NCBI RefSeq assembly: GCF_001277175.1
Contig: NZ_CP012257.1
Location: forward strand, 3,658,001-3,722,000
Length of the DNA stretch: 64,000 nt
Direction of reading: 5' to 3'
DNA from: Cronobacter universalis NCTC 9529
GTDB lineage: Bacteria > Pseudomonadota > Gammaproteobacteria > Enterobacterales > Enterobacteriaceae
Both the position numbers and the translations under genes were made by a program. How positions within the stretch are numbered: the first letter of the stretch is position 1; each line of letters begins with the position of its first letter. Shown here piece after piece: positions 16,848-25,192 of this stretch. The notes under the pieces were generated by a model. It did no database searches and was not told the origin of the DNA. It saw only the letters and a list, made by a program, of their open reading frames with translations.

Positions 16848-17804
16848 TCAATACCCCATCGTTTTCTTCTTCTCTAACATCTCTTTGGCGGTATCCGGCA
16901 GATACAGCACCGACTGGGTAATGGTCAGCTTCGGAGGCTGGGTGCCGTCCTTCTTGAATTTCTCCAGCGCGTCGAACGCCGGACCCGCCATGTTCGGGGT
17001 CAGCTCCACGCTCGCGTTCGCCTCGCCGTCCACCATCGCTTTGAAAATATCCGGCACGCCGTCAATAGAGCCCGTCAGGATATCTTTGCCCGGTTTCAGC
17101 CCGGCCTCTTTGATGGCCTGAATGGCGCCGATCGCCATATCGTCGTTATGGGCGTAAACCATGCAGATGTTTTTGCCGTTGTTCTCGGCCTTGATAAAGC
17201 TCTCCATGACTTCTTTACCTTTCGAGCGGGTAAAATCGCCGGACTGAGAACGGATAATCTTGATGTTCGGCGCTTTGGAAATCGCCTCGGCAAACCCTTT
17301 CTTACGATCGATAGCCACGCTCGCGCCGACGGTGCCCTGCAACTCCACCACGTTGCACGGTTTGCCCGCGGCAGTTTTCACCAGCCAGTCGCCGATAAGC
17401 TTGCCTTCCAGCACGTTGTCGGCGGTGACGGTGGTCATGTAGAGCGACTTATCTTTGACATCAATGGAGCGGTCCAGCAGCATCACCGGGATCTCCGCGT
17501 CTTTCGCCTCTTTCAGTACCGGCTCCCAGCCCGTCGCCACCACCGGCGCGATAAAAATCGCGTCCACTCCCTGGGCGATAAACGAACGCACCGCTTTAAT
17601 CTGGTTCTCCTGTTTCTGCTGACCATCGGCGACTTTCAGCGTAATGCCGCGCTTCTGCGCCTCGCTTTTCGCAACGCTGGTTTCCGCCGCGCGCCAGCCC
17701 GATTCAGAGCCGACCTGTGAAAATCCCACGGTTAACGGGGCAGCCAATGCCATAGACGACATGGCTGCCGAAACTGCTGTGACAACAAGTAAGCGCTTCC
17801 ACAT
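16848..17804 (-). CDS. ytfQ: Galactofuranose-binding periplasmic protein YtfQ
   Basis: Periplasmic binding protein of 318 aa for the YtfRT-YjfF importer, which takes up D-galactofuranose in E. coli. The signal peptide is MWKRLLVVTAVSAAMSSMALA (about 21 residues). The mature protein opens PLTVGFSQVGSESGWR, the usual first strand of the ribose/galactose-binding (peripla_BP_4) fold. The C-terminus ends in a Lys-rich helix. First gene of the operon. AGGATACCCTT precedes the ATG. A -10-like element and an inverted repeat lie upstream. Confidence 0.95.
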   Translation of the reverse strand: MWKRLLVVTAVSAAMSSMALAAPLTVGFSQVGSESGWRAAETSVAKSEAQKRGITLKVADGQQKQENQIKAVRSFIAQGVDAIFIAPVVATGWEPVLKEAKDAEIPVMLLDRSIDVKDKSLYMTTVTADNVLEGKLIGDWLVKTAAGKPCNVVELQGTVGASVAIDRKKGFAEAISKAPNIKIIRSQSGDFTRSKGKEVMESFIKAENNGKNICMVYAHNDDMAIGAIQAIKEAGLKPGKDILTGSIDGVPDIFKAMVDGEANASVELTPNMAGPAFDALEKFKKDGTQPPKLTITQSVLYLPDTAKEMLEKKKTMGY

Positions 17805-18205
17805 AAGGGTATCCTCGTAGGGTTATTGTTGGGTAAGAGTCCACCTCAGGCGAAACTATAGACAAGCGTGGATGTAACTGAATGCGTTACATCACAATTC
17901 AAAAAAGTAACGAAAAAGTTAAAAATCAGAAGGCGCAGGATTTCACGCCAGCCGTTATACGGCGCGGCAGGCGTCAGCCCTGCTTCGGGCAAAAATTTTT
18001 AGCGTAAAAAGGGTCAAAAATAGCGCTTTGTAAACGTTTTCAGTAATTTATTGAGGATGCAGCTGGCTTTATGGATGAACGTGTCATGGGAAAACGCTGA
18101 AAGGTGCAGCAGGCTAACCGGTGAAACAAAAGAGTCCACGACTTTCCAGTGCAGTTGGCTATAATACCTGGCACTTGTTTGCCATACATTTTTAAGGAAA
18201 CAGAC
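17805..18205. promoter_or_regulatory. Divergent control region of ytfQ and ppa
   Basis: No gene in 401 bp. On the ytfQ side (minus) a TATAGT -10 candidate lies at 17855-17860. GATGTAAC and GTTACATC form a perfect 8-bp inverted repeat with a 7-nt spacer at 17871-17893, overlapping the expected -35, so it is a possible operator. On the ppa side (plus) TATAAT at 18160-18165 is 40 bp before the ppa ATG. The remaining AT-rich 17900-18130 shows nothing I can name. Confidence 0.5.
17871..17893. promoter_or_regulatory. Inverted repeat, possible ytfQ operator
   Basis: GATGTAAC-N7-GTTACATC, perfect arms, covering the expected -35 region of the ytfQ promoter. The spacing does not fit the GalR consensus (GTGNAANCGNTTNCAC), so the regulator is not identified. 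Confidence 0.4.
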
Positions 18206-18733
18206 ATGAGCTTACTGAACGTACCTGCGGGCAAAGATCTGCCGGAAGACATCTACGTTATTATTGAAATTCCGGCTAACGCTGATCCTATTAAATATGA
18301 AGTGGACAAAGAGAGCGGCGCGCTGTTCGTTGACCGTTTTATGTCCACCGCGATGTTCTACCCGTGCAACTACGGCTACATCAACCACACCCTGTCTCTG
18401 GACGGCGACCCGGTTGACGTGCTGGTCCCGACGCCGTACCCGCTGCAGCCGGGCTCCGTGATCCGCTGCCGTCCGGTTGGCGTGCTGAAAATGACCGACG
18501 AGTCTGGCGAAGACGCCAAACTGGTTGCGGTACCGCACACCAAGCTCTCTAAAGAATACGATCACATCAAAGACGTGAATGACCTGCCGGAACTGCTGAA
18601 AGCGCAGATCACCCACTTCTTTGAACACTACAAAGATCTGGAAAAAGGCAAGTGGGTTAAAGTGGAAGGCTGGGAAAACGCCGAAGCCGCTAAAGAAGAG
18701 ATCCGCGCCTCTTTCGAACGCGCGAAGAAGTAA
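18206..18733 (+). CDS. ppa: Inorganic pyrophosphatase
   Basis: Soluble cytoplasmic family I pyrophosphatase of 175 aa, hydrolysing PPi to phosphate. The active-site signature DGDPVDVLV lies at residues 66-74, and YGYINHT and the conserved Lys/Arg residues match E. coli Ppa. AAGGAAA precedes the ATG at 18206; an upstream in-frame ATG at 18149 precedes the promoter and was rejected. It ends in a strong bidirectional terminator at 18752-18777. Confidence 0.97.
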   Translation: MSLLNVPAGKDLPEDIYVIIEIPANADPIKYEVDKESGALFVDRFMSTAMFYPCNYGYINHTLSLDGDPVDVLVPTPYPLQPGSVIRCRPVGVLKMTDESGEDAKLVAVPHTKLSKEYDHIKDVNDLPELLKAQITHFFEHYKDLEKGKWVKVEGWENAEAAKEEIRASFERAKK

Positions 18734-18751
18734 TTCGCCGCGAATGAAAAA

Positions 18752-18777
18752 ACACCGCCCGAAGGCGGTGTTTTTTT
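18752..18777. terminator. Bidirectional terminator between ppa and the chemoreceptor
   Basis: Stem ACACCGCC/GGCGGTGT with loop CGAA (18752-18771), A-run before and T-run after. Confidence 0.9.
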
Positions 18778-18784
18778 ATGGGCG

Positions 18785-20380
18785 TTACGCCAGCGCTTCG
18801 TCCCGGTGCGCCGCCAGACGGAAGACGCTGACGGAATCCAGCAGCTTCTCAGCCTGATACTGCATCGACTGGGCCGCCGCGGCGGACTCCTGCGACAGCG
18901 CGGCGTTCTGCTGCGTCGAGGCGTCCATCTGCGTCACGGCGATATTCACCTGATCGATCCCGGTGCTCTGCTCGCGGTTCGCCATCGAAATGGTTTCCAC
19001 CAGCTCGCTCACGCGCTGCACGCTTTTCAGGATATCTTCCATCGCGCTGCCCGCGCCTTTCACCAGACTGTTGCCCTCGTCGATACGGCTGACGGAGCGG
19101 TCGATCAGGTTACGAATATCCTGCGCCGCCGAGCTGGAACGCTGCGCCAGCGCGCGCACTTCCGCCGCCACGACGGCAAAGCCGCGTCCTTCCGCGCCTG
19201 CGCGCGCCGCTTCGACCGCCGCGTTAAGCGCCAGAATGTTGGTCTGGAAGGCGATGCCATCGATAACGCTGATGATGTTGCTGATTTCGGTCGAGAACTG
19301 ATGGATTTCGCTCATGGTCTGCACCACGCGCTCGACCACCTGACCGCCCTGCCCGGCCACCTGACACGCGTCGCGCGCGATGTCGCTCGCAAAGCGGGAG
19401 TTTTCGGCGTTGTTTTTCACAACCGACGTCAGCTCTTCCATCGACGCCGCGGTCTCTTCCAGCGCGCTCGCCTGCGCTTCGTTGCGCGCCGAGAGTTCAC
19501 GGCTGCCGGTGGCGATTTGCGTCGATGCGGTAGCGATGGTTTCGGTGCCGTTGCGCACGCCCGCCACAATGCGGGTCAGGTTGACGTTCATCTCCTGAAG
19601 CGCGCTCATCAGCTCAGCGGTTTCATCGCGACCGCTGACGGTAATCGCCGTCTGCAAATCACCGGCGGCGACGTTGCGGGCGATGGTTACGGCCTGCGCC
19701 AGCGGACGCGTAATGCTGCGCACCAGCCAGAAGGTGATCATAATGCTCGCGATAAGCGTCAGCGCCATCGTGATAAGCAGCATGGTGCGGGTCTGCTGAT
19801 ACTGCGACAGATTGCGTGCTTCCGTTTCGCGGGTCAGGACATCCGCCTGCTTCAGCGTTTTCGCCACCACTTCATCAATCATCCGGGTCGGCTCCCGGTC
19901 GATGCCGCTCACCAGCTTATCGACGCGCTGGGCGCTCGTCGGGTCGGCAACGTTATATTGCGTAATCGCCGCCAGATAGCTTTTTTCCAGATCCTCATGC
20001 AGCGCAAGGGTCTGGCGGACTTCATCCACGCCCATGCCAAGCTGCGGCAGGAGCGTCGTCAGGCGGTTCAGCAGCGCCTGGGTTTTGTCACTCTGATCGA
20101 CAAACGCGGCTTTGTATTTATCAAACGCCGCCTGCCCCTGCGTGCCGCGCAGCAGGGTGTTTTTCCACTCCTGTACCTGGATTTTGAACTGCACCTGCGC
20201 GTTACGCGCGGTGTCGATGCTCTCTGCTATCACCTTTTCCGTGGCCATAATATTGTTATTTTGCTCAAGCCCGTCGGCGTTGATCATCAGGCCGCGAATG
20301 CCGATAAAGAGCACCGCGACAAGCAGTAACGCCGCCAGCAGACCGAGTCGTTGCCCGATTGTCAGGTGGTTTAATTTCAT
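18785..20380 (-). CDS. Methyl-accepting chemotaxis protein, 4HB-type
   Basis: Chemoreceptor of 531 aa: TM1 about residues 10-32, a periplasmic four-helix domain to about 190, TM2 about 195-217, HAMP to about 270 and the signalling domain. The tip [23 protein letters not shown] is intact. It ends HRDEALA with no NWETF tether. Ligand unknown; the periplasmic helices do not show the Tsr/Tar arginine pair clearly. It is transcribed alone from a sigma-28 promoter at 20429-20455. It stands next to ppa, at the edge of an island replacing the E. coli chpSB locus. Confidence 0.92.
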   Translation of the reverse strand: MKLNHLTIGQRLGLLAALLLVAVLFIGIRGLMINADGLEQNNNIMATEKVIAESIDTARNAQVQFKIQVQEWKNTLLRGTQGQAAFDKYKAAFVDQSDKTQALLNRLTTLLPQLGMGVDEVRQTLALHEDLEKSYLAAITQYNVADPTSAQRVDKLVSGIDREPTRMIDEVVAKTLKQADVLTRETEARNLSQYQQTRTMLLITMALTLIASIMITFWLVRSITRPLAQAVTIARNVAAGDLQTAITVSGRDETAELMSALQEMNVNLTRIVAGVRNGTETIATASTQIATGSRELSARNEAQASALEETAASMEELTSVVKNNAENSRFASDIARDACQVAGQGGQVVERVVQTMSEIHQFSTEISNIISVIDGIAFQTNILALNAAVEAARAGAEGRGFAVVAAEVRALAQRSSSAAQDIRNLIDRSVSRIDEGNSLVKGAGSAMEDILKSVQRVSELVETISMANREQSTGIDQVNIAVTQMDASTQQNAALSQESAAAAQSMQYQAEKLLDSVSVFRLAAHRDEALA

Positions 20381-20428
20381 ACTCTGTTTCCCATGGTGTA
20401 GGCGCGCCTGAATGGGGGCGCTTCGGAT

Positions 20429-20455
20429 CTATCGGCCTGCCAAATACGAGCTTTA
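20429..20455 (-). promoter_or_regulatory. Sigma-28 promoter of the 18785-20380 receptor
   Basis: Minus strand TAAA-N15-GCCGATAG, with exact spacing, 49 nt upstream of the start codon. Confidence 0.88.
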
Positions 20456-20545
20456 TGGGGTGCAGAGAAAGAGAAATGGTAGCAGGAGTTAAGTACCTAA
20501 TTAGTCACGCTAAAACTTTTATGGCAGTTTTATGACAGCGCAGGT

Positions 20546-22165
20546 TTACGGCGAATCGCTGGTTTGAACAACAGGAAACAGGCGATTGTACTGCGCGCGA
20601 AGGCGGGCGGTGGCGGCGATATCGCCCTTGTGCTGCGTAATCACGATCATGCTCTGCCAGATGTTTTTATCGTTATGGCGCAGCGAGTAGCGCGCAGCCC
20701 AGGCCATAAACGTGTCGAGATCGGCTTCATTATGGGTACGGTTGTAGTCGATCAGGCGCGCCACATTTTCGTCAAATTCCGCCCGTTCGCCCTGAAGCGC
20801 GAAATACCACGGCACAGGGCGCGGGAAATTCGCCAGATGGGCGCGCTCAAGCATCGTGAGCTGATAACCGGCGTAGAGCGCCGTCAGGCTAAAGGCCAGC
20901 AGCGCAGCAGCCGCCGCGCCGATCGTGACGCGCAGGCTCACGCCTGCGCGCTGTGTCGGGCTGTGCGGTTTATCGATAACGCCGAGGCGCAGCAGCAGGA
21001 TAAACAGCCCAAAGTGCACGAACGACTGGTAAAACGGATATTCCAGATTGAGGTGCACCAGCAGCGGAATAATCAGCAGCGCGTAGCCCGTCTGCATCCG
21101 GCCCTGCCGCCAGGCGTTCATCACTATTTTCACCCAGCCTGCGAACAGTAAAAGCATACCTGACAGCGCCACCACGCCGCCCTGGAACCAGGCATACAGC
21201 AGTTCGTTATGCGGGTGGGTCACGATACTGGAATAGGTGTAGCCCTGTTCCGGGTGCGCCAGCATAAAGCGGCTGAAGGCATATTCAAACGTGCCGTAGC
21301 CCCAGCCAAGCCAGGGTTTTTCCATGATCATCTGCCAGGTAATGGCCAGAATTTGCCAGCGGGCATGTGTTGAACCGGCATAGTCGCGCGCCATAGAGTA
21401 CGGCACGCCGTTTATCAGCACCGTCGTATGCTGCGTGATGTACCAGGCGGTTGCCGCGCTTATCGCCATCAGTATTAATGCCGCTGCAATACGCGCCGGA
21501 TGCTGACGCCACAGCAGCGCGGCAAGGCACAGGACAATCAGGATAGCGCCGATTTCGCCGGCGCGGGACTGATTGAGCACCAGCACAAACGTCAGCAGGC
21601 CCAGCCCGGCGATACACAGCAGCGCGTTTCTACGCAGGCGTTGCTGGAGCAATAGCAAAAAACCGCAGCCGATGCCGGAGGCGAGAAAACTCGCGAGCAG
21701 ATTCACCTGCTGGAAGATGCCATAAGGGCGCCCCTGATTGCGCAGCCAGTCATACTCATAAAGCGGCATGGCGAGATGGGGGCTGAAGGTCTGAATGAGT
21801 CCAATCATACTCTGACAAAGAGTAAGAAGAAAAACGCACAAGAGAACAATACACCGCGCTTCCTGCAAAAAATACAGGCGATTCAATATCCACCATCCGG
21901 CCAAAACCAGAAGCATAACCAGGATGCCAGGATTAGTTTCGTTGTGGATAAACCACATCACGCAAAGACATACGCTGCCAGCAAAAATTAAATGCTGATG
22001 ATGGGGTAACATGACAATGCAACTGGTGCGTGTAATACATGCAAGGCAAACACTAAGCCATATAAAAAGCATTAGGTTATATGGCAGTTGAACACCAACA
22101 CCGCCGGAGCAGGGAATATAAAGGCAGAAGAATATTTGCAAAGCAATGAAAAGAAGCGGTTTCAT
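20546..22165 (-). CDS. PglL/Wzy-like O-oligosaccharyltransferase or O-antigen ligase family membrane protein
   Basis: Polytopic inner-membrane protein of about 539 aa. About ten to twelve helices are followed by a soluble C-terminal tail of about 110 residues, as in the Wzy_C plus Wzy_C_2 arrangement of PglL-type protein O-glycosylating enzymes. The diagnostic THPHNELLYAWFQGG lies near residue 320 in a periplasmic loop, and QVNLLASFLASG (about 155) is also typical. Such enzymes move lipid-linked oligosaccharide onto proteins, often pilins. A WaaL-type ligase is the alternative, but the C-terminal domain favours PglL. The start is uncertain: ATG at 22165 or GTG at 22177. It is followed by a fimbrial operon on the same strand. 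Confidence 0.75.
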   Translation of the reverse strand: MKPLLFIALQIFFCLYIPCSGGVGVQLPYNLMLFIWLSVCLACITRTSCIVMLPHHQHLIFAGSVCLCVMWFIHNETNPGILVMLLVLAGWWILNRLYFLQEARCIVLLCVFLLTLCQSMIGLIQTFSPHLAMPLYEYDWLRNQGRPYGIFQQVNLLASFLASGIGCGFLLLLQQRLRRNALLCIAGLGLLTFVLVLNQSRAGEIGAILIVLCLAALLWRQHPARIAAALILMAISAATAWYITQHTTVLINGVPYSMARDYAGSTHARWQILAITWQMIMEKPWLGWGYGTFEYAFSRFMLAHPEQGYTYSSIVTHPHNELLYAWFQGGVVALSGMLLLFAGWVKIVMNAWRQGRMQTGYALLIIPLLVHLNLEYPFYQSFVHFGLFILLLRLGVIDKPHSPTQRAGVSLRVTIGAAAAALLAFSLTALYAGYQLTMLERAHLANFPRPVPWYFALQGERAEFDENVARLIDYNRTHNEADLDTFMAWAARYSLRHNDKNIWQSMIVITQHKGDIAATARLRAQYNRLFPVVQTSDSP

Positions 22166-22353
22166 GATGTCGATCACAGACCAATCGTCTAATTTTATTT
22201 ATCAAAAATTAAAACCCCCTTGAGCATCCTTCTGGAATCCTTTAGAAACCCCAGGGGTTTTTTCGTTAATCAGGTGACTGGTATAGTCATCAGACAGCAT
22301 ATACAAAAAACTTTCCCCAATGAACAATTCAAGTATGAGCAGTTATTTTAATA
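22166..22353 (-). promoter_or_regulatory. Leader region of the oligosaccharyltransferase gene, with alternative hairpins
   Basis: On the minus strand AAAACCCC (22261-22254) can pair either with the adjacent GGGGTTT to form a short hairpin or with GGGGTTTT (22218-22211), which is followed by AATTTTT. The second form looks like an intrinsic terminator 45 nt before the start codon, so attenuation is possible. The rest is AT-rich with no clear signal. Confidence 0.3.
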
Positions 22354-22536
22354 ATGAATAATAATTCAAAGTTTCACCATGAAAACAATAAAGCATCCAT
22401 TAAATTTCTTATTGCCTGCATTAACAGTATAAAATTAATTTATATTAAAAATGAAATTTCACAAGATTATAATGGAGAATGTTTCTATCTTGCAGATCTT
22501 ATTGATAAGTTAATAAGAATGTACTTATCGCTGTAA
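22354..22536 (+). CDS. Doubtful small protein, 60 aa
   Basis: A short AT-rich reading frame starting MNNNSKFHHENNKASIKFLIACINS. It is opposite in direction to its neighbours and overlaps the 3' end of the last pilin gene by 38 nt. The NNKASIKFLI pattern faintly recalls the YmgB/AriR regulators found beside some fimbrial genes, but the usual N-terminal half is missing and no good ribosome-binding site is seen. It could be a remnant or chance. Confidence 0.25.
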   Translation: MNNNSKFHHENNKASIKFLIACINSIKLIYIKNEISQDYNGECFYLADLIDKLIRMYLSL

Positions 22537-23026
22537 AATCTCCTGGTGTCAAACTTTTACTGGCTATAACTGTTGGTTGTGCCTGTAAGAAGGCATTAAA
22601 AGTCAACGTATTATTACCACTACTAAGTTGTGTGAAAGGACTGGCTTTATTAATAGCCAATGGCCTACCATCAGCCAGTTCCAGCCCAATCGCTACGCCT
22701 TTTGCTGTGCTGGATGCATCAAGTGCCAAAAAGTTAATCAACACCGGATCTGCCGTCCCTTGAAAGGTCACGCTCACAGTGTTAAAAATGCTGGGATCGC
22801 ACTCTTCCAGATGAATAGTAAAAGGCTGGCTTTTTGTTCGCTCATACTTATAAAGATATTTTTCGACAATCGTTCCAAAATTCAGATTAATATCTGTGTC
22901 AGCGTCCGGAAGAGTGCAGGGTTCACTTACCAGTGCACCAGAAAAATGCACGTTTTCATCCGTTGCATTAGCATAAACCGATGTCAGTATAAGCGTAACG
23001 AAAAATAGCGGATTAAATTTTATCAT
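22499..23026 (-). CDS. Fimbrial minor subunit, last gene of the operon
   Basis: Secreted pilin of 175 aa: signal peptide MIKFNPLFFVTLILTSVYANA, then the pilin pattern HFSGALVSEPCTLPD with a first Cys near residue 37 and a second in EECDPS (about 75), then the C-terminal FTAISTFLLTYQ with penultimate Tyr. It has a single pilin domain and so is not a typical two-domain adhesin, although it sits where the adhesin is usually encoded. It starts 10 nt after the previous gene. Codon and base use are AT-richer than the backbone, suggesting acquisition. Confidence 0.85.
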   Translation of the reverse strand: MIKFNPLFFVTLILTSVYANATDENVHFSGALVSEPCTLPDADTDINLNFGTIVEKYLYKYERTKSQPFTIHLEECDPSIFNTVSVTFQGTADPVLINFLALDASSTAKGVAIGLELADGRPLAINKASPFTQLSSGNNTLTFNAFLQAQPTVIASKSLTPGDFTAISTFLLTYQ

Positions 23027-23035
23027 CTTCTGATC

Positions 23036-23518
23036 CTAGAGATAATCAGTACGCAGCGTCATTGTTGCGTCAAATGCACCTGCTGTCAGCACAACGGCAG
23101 GGTCTTGTACAGGCACTGCTTCGATAACAGGCAGGGATGACAAATTACTTACCGCAACGCGCTTTGAAAATACCGCTGCCGCTCCATCTACCAAAATGCG
23201 AATACCAAGACCACTTTTATCAGTGTTTACCGCTGCGTTGTCAAAAATCGCTGGTCGAGTCGTTTCCACAACAATAGCCAGACTGTTTATACTGTAATCT
23301 TCCGCGCAACTGATGGAGTAATTCACTGGTTGTTTATAATTGTTGCCATCAATTTTGTTGACCCCCATATTTTCACCGAAAAAGACTTCAATTGTTTGCC
23401 CATTATTAACGGTGCAGGGTGGCGCTACCAGCGTACCGTGAAATGACATATTATCTGTGGCCTGTACGGCAAACGATATAAATATTGCCAGGCTTAATAA
23501 GCTTATTATCTGCTTCAT
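23036..23518 (-). CDS. Fimbrial minor subunit
   Basis: Pilin of 160 aa with signal peptide MKQIISLLSLAIFISFAVQA. The mature part opens NMSFHGTLVAPPCTVNNGQ, and a second Cys appears in SCAEDYS. The C-terminus, MTLRTDYL, lacks the usual aromatic penultimate-residue ending YQ, but the beta-strand pattern fits. The ATG at 23518 was chosen because GGTGAG precedes it at normal distance and a signal peptide follows; the frame stays open to 23587. A 276-nt gap separates it from the gene before, unusually long within such an operon. Confidence 0.82.
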   Translation of the reverse strand: MKQIISLLSLAIFISFAVQATDNMSFHGTLVAPPCTVNNGQTIEVFFGENMGVNKIDGNNYKQPVNYSISCAEDYSINSLAIVVETTRPAIFDNAAVNTDKSGLGIRILVDGAAAVFSKRVAVSNLSSLPVIEAVPVQDPAVVLTAGAFDATMTLRTDYL

Positions 23519-23794
23519 TAGTTGCTCACCGTCACCATTGTTTTTTTCAAAAGTTAATTCATTACCAGAGAGCATATAACCGCTCACTGAATTCAGTATA
23601 TTAAAAATTATTTTTTTGTGATTAATCCCAATGCGATTACTCCCGCGCCAGGCATGTTCGTTATTTCTGTCCTTAATATTTTTAGTTGATCTTATAATAA
23701 TGATTGTCAGGTCATCTCATACCAATCCGCCCGGCAATTTTCCTCGGTAACTTTTGTACTACCGGGTAAAATGACTGAATCTACTGTCTACTCA
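23519..23794 (-). other. Long intra-operon gap in the fimbrial operon
   Basis: AT-rich 276 bp between two pilin genes transcribed in the same direction. CGGTA and TACCG (about 23741-23760) make a weak hairpin just after the upstream gene. It may set a partial transcription stop or a second promoter, or mark a deleted gene. No pilin remnant was recognised in translation by eye. Confidence 0.35.
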
Positions 23795-24370
23795 TTACTG
23801 ATACATCATGCTGAACTGGATTAACGCATGATAAGGTCCCGGTATCAGAGGGGTATTGGTGCGCTCGACCTGAAGGGTATAGCTCACACTGTCCTGCCCT
23901 GGGTTTAGCAACACCGTATCGCCTGGCTGATCAATCTTCACGGTTTTCCCATGGCTGTCTTTTAACCGTAACCCGATGCCAGATGCACCCGTAACTTTAA
24001 TCAATTCAGGTCTCATTGTATCAGTTACAGCTACGAAGCGTGCCTGATAGGCAGGCTGCTGCGTACTACGGGTGTGGGTCAATGCCGTAATATTAGCACT
24101 ACGAGTTGGTATTTCTGGACAGTCACGCAAGTAAAGCGTCACTGTAATCGGCTTCGTCATCTTGCCAACCAGATTAACATCTGCGCGTGTAGTATCACCG
24201 AGATCAATATCTTGCCAGGCAGAATCCATCTCTAATCGACAGGTATTTTCACGCAAAACCCCATGGACATAAAGCTCACCGCTATCTGCTAAGATTGGCT
24301 CATCAGCAAACGCTGGCATCATTAAGCTAAACACAATTCCAGTTGCTATTAGTTGAGTCATCCTTTTCAT
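23795..24370 (-). CDS. Fimbrial subunit, adaptor-like
   Basis: Secreted pilin of 191 aa with signal peptide MKRMTQLIATGIVFSLMMPAFA. The first Cys is in HGVLRENTCRLEMDS, the second in YLRDCPEI, and the C-terminal strand is PGPYHALIQFSMMYQ. In P-type and MR/P-type operons the gene after the chaperone encodes an adaptor or minor subunit; the function here is inferred from position only. AAAGGAATC precedes the ATG. It is 23 nt from the chaperone gene. Confidence 0.85.
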   Translation of the reverse strand: MKRMTQLIATGIVFSLMMPAFADEPILADSGELYVHGVLRENTCRLEMDSAWQDIDLGDTTRADVNLVGKMTKPITVTLYLRDCPEIPTRSANITALTHTRSTQQPAYQARFVAVTDTMRPELIKVTGASGIGLRLKDSHGKTVKIDQPGDTVLLNPGQDSVSYTLQVERTNTPLIPGPYHALIQFSMMYQ

Positions 24371-24393
24371 TACGATTCCTTTAATGTCGCCAC

Positions 24394-25152
24394 TTAATTT
24401 TTATCTTTCAGTAACTTCGCGGTACAGAGCGCGCCGTTACAGTTGAACTGAATATGTGGGCGGCCGCCGTAATCATTTACATAAGTAAGAACCGGGTTAT
24501 TACCAAATGCAGTAGCGCTGGCCTCAATTGCTGCACTTCCTTTTGGACTAACCATGACTGGCTCAAAGCTAACCTGTTTACCTTTGACGCTCGTAGTACC
24601 TTCAACAATGGTCAGAAAATAAGGTGTCGGGTTATTAACCACATATTTATCGCCCTGGCGCTTCAGAGTCACTTTTTCCACCCAGTCGCCTTCAGCTGCC
24701 TGAGTTTTATCAAGGCCAACCGCCGCAGGGCGATAAAATAACTTGATGCGGGTCTGCAAGGCAATTTGCAGCGTATTTGGCTTATTACTGCGCGGCGGAA
24801 TTTCACGCAGGTTGAAGTAGAACAGGGTTTCTCTGTCCTGCGGCAAGGACGCAATCGCCATAGAAGCCTGTACTTTAACCTGACTTTTCGCCCCGGCCTC
24901 CACGCGCTGTACTGGCGGCAGCACATTCAGCGGTGACGTAACCTTGTTACCCTGTGCGTCTTCAATCCATGCCTGTGCAAGATAAGGTAGACTTTTATTT
25001 TCATTACTGATGGATAGACTGATTGATTTTTCGCCGCCGTTATAAACTACACGGGTGCGATCGAGGGCAATCGCCGCAGAGGCCTGTTGGGTTGCCATAA
25101 CTCCAGCCAGCACAAGGGCAACGGCGAAAACATTTTTTTTGGTGCTTAACAT
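24394..25152 (-). CDS. Periplasmic fimbrial chaperone (PapD/FimC family)
   Basis: Periplasmic chaperone of 252 aa with a signal peptide ending QQASA (about residue 26). The immunoglobulin-like signature is present: ALDRTRVVYNGGEKS with the conserved Arg, then FYFNLREIPP and IKLFYRPAAV with the Lys/Tyr of the subunit-binding cleft. It donates a strand to incoming pilins and delivers them to the usher encoded just upstream. The F1-G1 loop is short, as in FGS chaperones of adhesive pili. It ends in a small two-Cys tail (CNGALC), seen in many PapD-like proteins. Confidence 0.93.
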   Translation of the reverse strand: MLSTKKNVFAVALVLAGVMATQQASAAIALDRTRVVYNGGEKSISLSISNENKSLPYLAQAWIEDAQGNKVTSPLNVLPPVQRVEAGAKSQVKVQASMAIASLPQDRETLFYFNLREIPPRSNKPNTLQIALQTRIKLFYRPAAVGLDKTQAAEGDWVEKVTLKRQGDKYVVNNPTPYFLTIVEGTTSVKGKQVSFEPVMVSPKGSAAIEASATAFGNNPVLTYVNDYGGRPHIQFNCNGALCTAKLLKDKN

Positions 25153-25192
25153 GATTAATGACCTGTTTTGTTTATCGGTTTACCACCGTGTC

